64,000 bases of DNA from Cheilinus undulatus (Eukaryota; Chordata; Actinopteri; Labriformes; Labridae). The number at the start of each line of letters is the position of its first letter. Positions within the stretch are counted from its first letter, which is position 1. Both the position numbers and the translations under genes were made by a program. The notes beneath the pieces are model-generated. The model ran no database searches. It was not told the DNA's origin and saw nothing but the letters and a program-made list of their open reading frames with translations. Where the stretch lies: assembly GCF_018320785.1 (NCBI RefSeq), contig NC_054878.1, forward strand, positions 42,445,023 to 42,509,022, in the 5' to 3' direction. Shown in pieces: positions 22,872-32,000 of this stretch.

Positions 22872-25622
22872 TCAGTGGATGGTCACATACCTTGTGACCT
22901 TGTGAGTGAGCACAGAGACCATCAGGAGTTCAGCCACACGCAGAGCAAACATGGCCACATCCAGAGCAGAACATCCTGAACAATCTGTGGAGACAGAGCT
23001 GTTAAAGGAAGTGATTGGCACATCAAGCAACCCACATACTCAGCTCTGCTGCTCATCCCACAAATGAATGCTCCTTACTCATGTGGCTCCATTTCAAAGG
23101 GAAATAAACAGGCATTATAACAGTCTAAGATTCATACCAAAGACACATTTTTACAACAAAGAAATACTCAAGCAAACACAGACTTCCTTACTTTTTGTGC
23201 TAAGTTTATCTAAAGTGGATGTTGAGTCTGTACCGTGTGGTTTGGAAGAATCCTCATGTTCAGACGCCGTCTGTGTTGTCCCTGGTGGCGTGTTCTCCTT
23301 TGGTGTTGTAGTTGGTCTTGTTGAGAGTCTGTTGTCTTTGTCTGAAAATAAACAACAAAAAAGTCAATGTGAATTGATCAACCTTGATTCCAAAAAAGTT
23401 AGTACACTGTGAAATGACTAAATAAAAAATACAGTGATATGCAAATCTCTCTTACCTCACATCTAACCCAGCAAGAGAAAATATATTTACAGTTCCAACT
23501 GGTTAAATTTGTTGCATATTGGAAATATAAACACATTCTGAATTTGATGCAAAATAAGATAACAAAAGTGTGCAAGAGGTCCCTCACAGACTTCAACATT
23601 TGACAGTGGGACAGTCCTAAGCCTTCACAGATTTAGCAGGAACACGCCTCAAAGTCAGTGAGTGTAGACATTGGGCCACAACAGCTACAACAGCATGGCT
23701 TCACAGAAAAACAGGGCAGAGCCTAGACTGGCCTGTATGTTGTCCAGACTCATTGAAAGTCTGCAGAGTATTATGAAGCACAAATGCTAGAAAGCAAAAG
23801 AATTGCACTTTCAGTACTTCACCCCTCAGTCCACAGTGACTTCGGTGTTGGTAGAGGAAAAGGTGATGAAGCAGAGTTGTGAACAGGCTCCTGTCCCAAC
23901 TTTTATGGAACATGTTGCAGACTTAAATTTCATTCCGATTTTATACAGTGTCCCAACTTTTTGGAAGTAGGCTCTGTAAAAATAGGTAAAGTAATTCTCA
24001 CCTGGTTTGTCCTCTGAAGATGGAGGTCTGAAGGGGAACAGCTGATGGTTGTCATCAGCAGTCACTTCACACTGCAGTGAGTCGATGTTATGATGAGGCT
24101 GAAGGGTTAAATCAGTGTAGCAGTGAGTCTGTGATGTCCTCTTATCCACATCTCTACCCTCATAAAGCCACTTCACAGTGTTTATGTGTTGTTTAGATAT
24201 CACATAGCAGCGTAATCTCTTTGGCTTTTTGCTAATTTCAGTAACTGGTAGAGATGGAGACATAAGGAGAAAAAGACAACAGATTAGACCGTGAGAATTT
24301 GTACCATACGTTATTACTACAACTTTAAGGCAAGTACTGTAACCAGTCCTGCCCACAGATCTGGCTGTACCCCTGAAAAAAATCCAGAGAATGAGTTTGT
24401 GATTTAGTGATGATATCAGTGTCTGTTGGATCAGTAGCATTGGTGCTAGCATCCTGGCTAACAGTTGCCTTATTAAGAGCTGAAAAGCATGACAAGCTAT
24501 CATTGGGTTGATATTGGTGTTGAAATTATTATTTCATGCTATTTTTAACCAAGTTAACCATTCTATTGATTTTTGCCACTTCTTTTCACAGCTTAAACCA
24601 TTTTGCTACTTTATTTAGCATTTTTGCCACTTCTTATAAGTACTTTTGACCCATTTTTGCCATGTTTAACCCATTGTTGCTACCTTTTTGCCCAATTTTG
24701 CTATTGTTTGGCCATTTCATCTCATCACTTTAAACCCCTTTTACCTCCTTTTAGCAACTTTGACCCTTTTGCCACTTTTCCGCCACTTGTGATCGATTTT
24801 GCCATCTTTTGCCAATTTTCACCTACTTTTGCCTTTGTTTGATGACTTTAGTGCCAAATTATGCCCTTATTTATCACTTTTAACCCATTTTACCATCTTT
24901 TTACAACATGTAATCCTTTTAGGCCACTTGTAACCCATTTTGGCTTAACCTTAGGTGTGCCTTAGGCAAAAAAGTTTGAAAACCACAAGATTAGACAACA
25001 GTCACTGAAATCAGAGTTCTTCTAATGATTCAGGATGTTGTAGAAATAAAACAGTCTGAGCTGAGAACAGGATTTAAATACTCACTGGTCAGAACAGACA
25101 GATAAACACGAGTGTCGTCGCCACGTTTCCCTCCTGATGTGTACTGCTGACAGCTGTAACGACCAACATCCTCATACATGACCCTCTTTATGACCAGAGA
25201 GCAGTCCTCTCTAACAGCCAGTCTGTCTGATTTAGATCCAGACCTCTGAATCTGCCCCCGTGTAACCAGCTCTTCTGCTGGGTCATCAAGGCTGTGAATC
25301 CATGTAGTACCTCTACAGTTAGGCTGATCTTTAAGGACGTTTTCACAAGTCAAAGCAACATCATCTCCAACTCCTACTGTGATGTGCAGATCTTTAATTC
25401 CATCTGCTCTTGCTGAGAAAAAAAAACATGAAAATTAAACTTTAATTAAAATAAATCAGTCTTGTTATAAGAGTGTAAGGATTATTCCTTTTTTTTTAAA
25501 TTTCTGCCAAAGGCAGTGCTGCTCTATATATACTTCTATGTTATGTTATGAATATTCTTACCAGTGAATTGAAGCAGCACTGCAAGAAAACCAAAAACGT
25601 GAATCCATTTGAGCTCCTCCAT
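22872..25622 (-). CDS. gene 2: two-Ig-domain receptor with charged membrane segment and aberrant short tail
   Basis: Exons (minus strand): 25622-25562 (leader MEELKWIHVFGFLAVLLQFT; another in-frame ATG lies at 25625), 25412-25086 (V-like), 24244-24002 (second Ig-like), 23341-23234 (Thr/Pro stalk), 22984-22872 (membrane segment and tail); 283 aa as drawn. V and second domains are close relatives of gene 1, with all Cys kept. The membrane exon matches that of gene 4 through DVAMFALRVAELLMVSVLT, including an Arg and a Glu three residues apart. It then diverges abruptly into HKVTRYVTIH and a stop (TGA at 22874-22872). No ITIM exon follows. A donor-like GTATGT inside this tail (about 22890) leaves open splicing to an unseen exon. 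Intact reading frames suggest it is expressible, but it may be a decaying copy. Confidence 0.65.
23385..23972. mobile_element. non-autonomous DNA element in the stalk/second-Ig intron of gene 2
   Basis: The ends 'gattccaaaaaagttagtac' and 'gtgtcccaactttttggaag' form an imperfect inverted repeat. The equivalent intron of gene 3 carries the same element (29190-29838) and gene 1 keeps a right-end trace at 15130-15180, so it inserted before these genes duplicated. The ends resemble the 'gattccaaaaaagttgggac' family found at 45145-45345. Confidence 0.65.
24290..24988. mobile_element. hAT-type insertion with internal minisatellite and 8-bp target duplication
   Basis: The 699-bp insert between the V and second Ig exons of gene 2 is flanked by the direct repeat 'gattagac' (24282-24289 and 24989-24996). 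Gene 3 has the uninterrupted site ('cagattagacaatag'). An 8-bp duplication is the hAT signature, and the right end '...agtttgaaaaccacaa' resembles a hAT terminus. Its interior at 24545-24945 is the same 'ttttgccacttttaaccc' minisatellite as at 8690-9300. Confidence 0.65.
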
Positions 25623-25698
25623 CATGGCTCTCTGCCTCCTCTTCTGCTCTTTAACTGTCTGAGTCTCTAAAACAGTCCTTTTTAAGGGGGATGCTGAG

Positions 25699-25714
25699 GC
25701 GACTTCCTTTTACT
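25699..25714 (-). promoter_or_regulatory. ETS/PU.1-like site upstream of gene 2
   Basis: The minus strand reads 'agtaaaaggaagtcgc' about 83 nt before the leader ATG, at the position equivalent to the site in genes 1 and 3. The surrounding 110 bp are also conserved among the three genes, so part of this may simply be recent duplication. Confidence 0.4.
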
Positions 25715-26219
25715 GAGAATCGTGCCACTTCCTCAACCCTGGTTTTAATCTTCATTATGAACTTCTCGTAGTTTTAACAACTGACAAGCAGTGTAAACTC
25801 TCTTTTATGTAATCCCTGTTTTTAAAGGTAGTTTTCTCTCATTAAAGAGACTCAGAATGATCATAGAGTGATGATTATTGGGACATTTCTGCAGACTCAC
25901 AAAGGTGCTCTGACTCTGCATTCAAAGAGGAGAAATGTGTCACATTTAGACCATGCATTAGCAGTAGTATGTGCAGAACAACCTTCATGCAGAGTGGGGA
26001 GAGAAATTTATTCTTACTTTGGTGAGACTCAAGTGTGTATGCATGCTGTGCAGGCAAAGAACCTCACTAACAGAGCAACAACGCCTTAAACCACCAATGT
26101 GGTTTGTGTCTTTAGAGTGTTGCATGAAGCAGCATTGACCTGTAGTCCACTCTGGTGTCTGAATTTATCAACATAGTGGGAGAGCAACTATGTGGGACCT
26201 TTCACCACCTCCTCATCAG

Positions 26220-27330
26220 AAACTGTGACCCAAATTTAAAGAAAATTTAAACCACACATATGTACTTATTTCGGGAATGTTGCAGTTCGGACCTTAGATG
26301 GAACAAAACATGATTAAATAAGGAAACTGCACAAATCACATCTATTTTTATTTTACAAAAAAGAGCTATAAGAATTGTCAGTGGAAGTCATTATAGGAAT
26401 CCATCAAACCCATTATTTATTCAGTTAAAACTGTAAAAATTTCATGAACTAGTTAGTTACAGTATCCTGCACATTATGTACAAAGCTCATAAGAAACTAG
26501 AATGGCCGTCTGAGGCGGCAGACCCCTGCCTAAGCAGTGCCACCGAGGAACTCACGCTCCCATTGATTACTATGGTGTTCAAAATTTTGAAGTCCAGGAA
26601 AAACCGAACGGGTGTGCGGATTATCACCAAAATCTAATCGATTCTTCCCTGTCACTATCCCAACATTCCCTGAAAGTTTGGTGAAGATCCAACTTTCTGT
26701 TCTGGAATTATCTTGTACACATACAAAGAAAGAAAGAAAGAAAGATAGAAAGATACAGAACCCTTTACATAACCCCCTGCCGATTTCATCGTGGGTAATA
26801 ATTATTGCCATCCTAAAATCGGCAAAGATTTGAAAAAAGAGAAAGTCGCTATGATTTAAAAGGAACAAAGATCTTTAAAAAAAACGCAAGATTAGAACCA
26901 AATTGATGGAACGTTGTGTTCCTGTGAAAGGAATCAGTTTATGGAATAATCTCGACAGAGAAACCAAAGAGTCTAAGTCAATAATTCTGTTTAAAAGAAA
27001 TATTAAGGCTAGTATGATGAGAAAGTTTGAAGAAAAAAGGTAAATTGTATTAGGGGCCAGGGTGCCATAATATTCATTTTCTGATTGGTATTCTTACTTA
27101 TTAAAGGTACCAGGATATAAGCTGCTGCTTTGACCTGCAGCTTGTGTTTTATTTTGATTTCTTACTATGCATGTAATGATTTGTTGATCATTTTTTTGTG
27201 AAAACAGGGCAGATAGTATAAGACTATTCTTCATTCTGCTCCTTTTCATTCAATGTGGAAGATTTTTACTTTGGATGTGAATTGGTTTTTGTTTTACTGA
27301 ATGAAATAAATAAATTAAAAAACTAAATAC
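26220..27330 (+). pseudogene. LINE reverse-transcriptase C-terminal relic, split by an insertion
   Basis: Two stretches read as the C-terminal part of a LINE polyprotein on the plus strand: 26345-26505 (FYKKRAIRIVSGS, then ILHIMYKAHKKL) and 26845-27050 (SRYDLKGTKIFKK, then a WN/YGI-like segment). Between them lies an unrelated block (about 26505-26835) with a (gaaa)n run. The 3' end is an 'aaataaataaat' tail at 27300-27340. Several stops and the missing catalytic region make it dead. The clade is not assigned. Confidence 0.55.
26505..26835. mobile_element. ~330-bp insertion inside the LINE relic
   Basis: Begins 'aatggccgtctgaggcggca', includes 'tttggtgaagatccaacttt' and a (gaaa)n microsatellite at 26718-26750, and ends near 'cctaaaatcggcaaagattt'. 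Text of this kind ('...ccctgaaagtttggtgaaga...') is typical of a retroposon 3' region. It interrupts the LINE frame exactly where that frame resumes at 26845. Confidence 0.4.
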
Positions 27331-27558
27331 ATAAATAAAGTAAGTCCTCTGGTGTCAGGCCAGCCTTAGGTGCGAGTCCCCCTCTCTGGATAAAGCTACA
27401 GTCATTCTGATACTTGGAGAAGAAACTCCCATGTCTTTGCTTCAAGAACTGTCCAAGTTTAGTCTGTAGTCATGGTGGTTCATGAACAGTATGTGGTTTA
27501 ATTTGGGTGTGTCATTCAGTTTTCTCAAAATAAAGGGGTGCTGTGGAAAGGGTGGAAG

Positions 27559-28051
27559 TTAAAGGTCAAATAATATGCAAAATACACTTTTTCAGGCTTT
27601 ACTAGCAAAATTATGTGCCCTTGGCCTGTCCACAATCCCCCCGAGAATCAGACCCCCCTCCCCCATCTTTCAGAAAATGTTTGCTGAAACTAGTTTTTCT
27701 CAGATTTTCTCCTCATGATGTCATGTGGGTAGCCCCGCCCCCAGGTTCAGTTGGCCCTCCCCACTTGGAGAAAGTTCCACCCTCTTCCCCTGATCCTCCT
27801 CTCAGCTGGCAGCTAAGACGAGGATTAGGAGAGCCACATCCATTAAGCCACTTCCATTTCCTGAAAGGGGTGGAGTCAGGGGAGGACACAGAAACGGCTC
27901 GTTCTGAGCAGGGCTGAAACAGAGGGGTTTTTAGACGTGCAAAAATCCTATACCAGAGTGTTCTGTCAGCAACAAACTTCACAGGCATGTTTTTGGGACC
28001 TCTGAGACCAATATAAACTTGTCTTACAGGAGTCAAATATGTGACCTTTAA
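27559..28051. mobile_element. TTAA-flanked short inverted-repeat element, copy 2
   Basis: In the opposite orientation to copy 1 at 5589-6099: the left end 'aggtcaaataatatgcaaaa' and right end 'caaatatgtgacct' are bounded by TTAA on both sides (27559-27562, 28048-28051). Internal blocks are shared with copy 1, including 'aaacccctctgtttcagccc' seen here in reverse complement. Open frames inside are shadows. Confidence 0.65.
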
Positions 28052-28479
28052 GCTTGTATTTTTCTTTTCTCCAGTTGATCCTGTCATTATTCTTCTGAAA
28101 AGAAAGAGGCAAGAGGAGAGGAGGAAGTTTAAAGTGACTGTTAAAGGCACAGTCTATCTTTTTTTGTTTGTTTGTTTTTTTTTGTAGTTTTTTTAACACA
28201 GTCCAAGACATTCTTACATCATTGCTGAAAGAAGTTAGAAGTTTATCTTTCTTTGTTCTACAAAAAACTAAAGAGGAAGAAAAGAATGGACGTGGTGGGC
28301 CCCACACGTGTGCTCGCCCAGGGGCCCAGAGCTGCTAAGTCTGCCTCTGCACATCTGTTATTAGGGTTTGTTGGGCACCACTATGTAGTTTGTCATGAAT
28401 TTATGGCCTTGTGATGACCTGATCTGACACAATGTCCATCATAACATAAAGTAAGACAGTCTGACCTCTAAAAGAGTAA

Positions 28480-28810
28480 ATCACGTGTTGAAGACACAAA
28501 TGAATGAATACAAGTTTATTTAGAATAGGTAAGTCTAGAGGTATTACAGTAAGGTCTACACAAAAAGTTTTCATAAAACCACCCAGAACTGGTAAAAAAG
28601 AAATTTTGTTTTTTTTCGTATGATTACAAAAAGACAACACTTCCTCTATTTCTTACAACAAGCTCATTATATACTGATATTTCTGACATTGCTTGATTAA
28701 TCAATTCTCACTCAAGGCCTACAAATAGTAGGATTCTGATTCATATTTTCGCACAACAAAAATAACTTGAAGTGGTTTGAGATGATGTGTGGATGTTGTT
28801 GATCAGTGGA
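28480..28810 (-). pseudogene. 3'UTR and last codons of a gene 4-type terminal exon, fused to gene 3
   Basis: This block matches the gene 4 terminal exon and 3'UTR (36810-37026): shared 'acccagaactggtaaaaaag', 'gaacaaatgaatgaa'-like and 'tgttgttgatcagtggagt' stretches in the same order. Going upstream, the match stops at CTCCAC before the stop codon and switches to sequence that precedes the gene 2 membrane exon. The exons that should lie between are missing. Confidence 0.7.
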
Positions 28811-29045
28811 GTGGAGACAGAGCTGTTACAGGAAGTGATCGGCACATCAAACAACCCACATACTCAGCTCTGCTGCTCATCCCACAAAGGCATGCTCCTT
28901 ACTAACGTGACTCCATTTCAAAGGGAAATAAACAGGCATTATAACAGTCTAAGATTCACACCAAGATGTATTATTCCAACAAAGAAATACTCCATCAAAC
29001 ACAGACTTCCTTACTTTTTGTGCTAAGTTTATCTAAAGTGAATGT

Positions 29046-32000
29046 TTAGTCTGTACCGTGTGGTTTGGAAGAATCCTCATGTTCAGACGCCGTCTGTGTT
29101 GTCCCTGGTGGCGTGTTCTCCTTTGGTGTTGTAGTCGGTCTTGTTGAGTTTCTGTTGTCATTGTCTAAAAAATAACCAACAAAACAGTCCAAAGTACAAA
29201 AAAGTTAGTACACTGTGAAATGACTAAATAAAAATAAAGTGATATGCAAATCTCTTTTACCTTACATTTAATCTAACCCAGCAAGACAAAATATATGTAC
29301 TGTTTTAACTGGTAAAATGTGTTGCCAATTGGAACACATTCTGAATTTGATGCAAAATAAGATAGCAAAAGTGTGCAATAGATCCCTCACAGACTTTACC
29401 ATTTGACATTGGGACAGCCCTTAGCCTTCATGGATTTAGCAGGAATGCGCCTCAAAGTCAGTGAATGTAGACATTGGGCCACAACAGCTACAACAGCATG
29501 GCTTCACAGTAAAAGAAGGCAGGGCCTAGACTGGCCTGTATGTAGTCCAGACTCATTGAAAATCTACAGAGCATTATGAAGCACAAACGCTTGAAAGCAA
29601 AAGAACTGCACTTTCAGTACTTCACCCCTCAGTCCACAGTGACTTCAGTATTGGTAGAGGAAAAGGTGATGTAGCAGAGTTGTAAACAGGCTCCTGTCCC
29701 AACTTTTATGGAACATGTTGCAGTCATAAAACTCTGAATGTGTGTTATTTCCAACCAATACATCCTACCAGATACAACATTAAATATCGTGTTGTTGTCT
29801 CTACACAGTGTCCCAGCTTTTCTGGAATTGAGCTTTATAAAAATAGGTAAAGTAATTCTCACCAGGTTTGTCCCCTGAAGTTGGAGGTCTGAAGGGGAAC
29901 AGCTGACGGTTGCCATCAGCAGTCACTTCACACTGCAGTGAGTCGATGTTATGATGAGGCTGAAGGGTTAAATCAGTGAAGCAGGGAAGCTCTGACGACC
30001 TCTCAGCGTTTTCAACAACATCTCTACCTTCATAAAGCCACTTCACTGTGTGTACGCAGAGACTCGATAACACATAGCAGCGTAATCTCTTTGGATTATT
30101 GCTAATTTCGGTCACTGGCAGAGATGGAGACATTAGGAGAAAAAGACAACAGTCAGATTAGACAATAGTCGCTGAAATAAGAGTTCTTCTAATGATTCAG
30201 GATGTAGAAATAAAACAGTCTGAGCTGAAAACAGGATTTTACAGGCTGCAGACCGTTCATCTCTCAAGGCCACTCACACAGTTCATCTGAGATGGCATAC
30301 ATCTCAGAATGGAAATACATGCTTTAACTCGCAAAATAAATGAATTAGGATTAAACTTGAATTTAGGCTTAGGGTATGGGAAAAGGAAAGAGTAGAGGTT
30401 AAAAGTAAAAAAAAAACTGACGTGAAAAACCCATTTACGAGTCATTTAATAAAACAAACATTCAAATGCATAAAGTGTAGCTTACATAGCTCCGTTAGCT
30501 GCAAAGCTAAGTAGATAACAATGCTACCTAGCAAATGTAGCTGATGCAACTAAAGCTAAGCTCACAAAGCAGCTATGTAAGCTACATATCTACTTTATCT
30601 GCATAACTAGTTTAACTTTAGCTGCACTTGTTAAAGCTCAAGGTTGCTAAAGCTAACTTAGCTATAAATAAAGGAGCTCCATGGCTAACATGGCTACATA
30701 GCCAACATAGCTAAAGCTAAGCTCACGAAACAGCTATGTAAGCTACACATCTACATTATCTGCATAGCTAGGTTAACTTAAGCTACACTTTTCTAAGCTC
30801 ATGGTTGCTAAAGATAACTTAACAATAGATAATGGGGCCTTATAGCTAACACAGCCAGCATAGCTAACATTGCTAAAGCTAAGCCCACAAAGCAGCTGTG
30901 TAAGCTATGCAGGTACATAGCTACATAGCCTACATAGCCAGCTACATAGCCAACACAGCTAAAGCTAAGCTCACAAAGCAGCTATGTAAGCTACATATCT
31001 ACTTAATCTACATAACAAGGTTAACTTAAGCTACACTTGCTAAAGCTCAAGGTTGCTAAAGCTAACTTAGCTATAAATAAAGGAGCTTCATGGCTAAAAT
31101 GGCTACATAGCCAATATAGCTAAAGCTAAGCTCACAAAACAGCTATGTAAGCTACACATCTACATTATCTGCATAGCTAGGTTAACTTAAGCTACACTTT
31201 TCGAAGCTTATGGTTGCTAAAGATAACTTAGCTATAGATATAGGTGCCCTGTAGCTAACACAGCCAGCATAGCTAGCATAACTAAAGCTAAGCCCACAAA
31301 GTAGATGTATAAGGTATGCAGGCACATATTTATATAGCCAACAAAGCTAAAGCTAAGCTCACGATACAGCTATGTAAGCTACATATCTACGTTATCTGTA
31401 TAACTAGGTTAACTTAAGCTACACTTGCTAAAGCTCAAGGTTGCTAAAGATAACTTTAAGTAAAAGTGTTCTATAGCTAACACAGGTAACATAGCTAACA
31501 TTGCTAAAGCTAAGCCCACAAAGCAGCTGTGTAAGCCATGCAGTTACATAGCTACATAGCAAACATAGCCGGCTGAAAACAGGATTTAAATGCTCACTGG
31601 TCAGGACAGACAGATGAACATGAGTGTCGTCGCCCTGTTTCCTCCCTGATGTGTACTGCTGACAGCTGTAATGACTAATGGCCTCATACGTGACCTTCTT
31701 TATAACCAGAGAGCAGTCCTCTCTAACAGCCAGTCTGTCTGATTTAGATCCAGGCTTCTCAACAATCTTCCCGTTCTTGATCAGCTCCACTGAGTTTCTC
31801 TTAAAGCTGCCCATCCATGTAGTACTGCTACAGTTAGGCTGATCTTTAAGGACGTTTTCACAAGCCAATGTGGCGTCATCTCCAAATTTAGCTGTGATGA
31901 AAAGATCTTTTACTCCATCTGCTTTTGCTGAGGAGAAAAAGAACATGAATATTAAACTAAAATAAAAATATATCAGTTTTGTTACAAGAGAGTCTGAAGC

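Noticed and set aside
27615-28150. 100- and 145-codon frames on both strands
   Set aside because: Both lie within the TTAA-flanked element and are matched by non-coding copy 1 at 5589-6099.
30480-31565. CRISPR-like regularity
   Set aside because: Units are directly adjacent, without unique spacers, and differ in length. It is a satellite in a fish intron.
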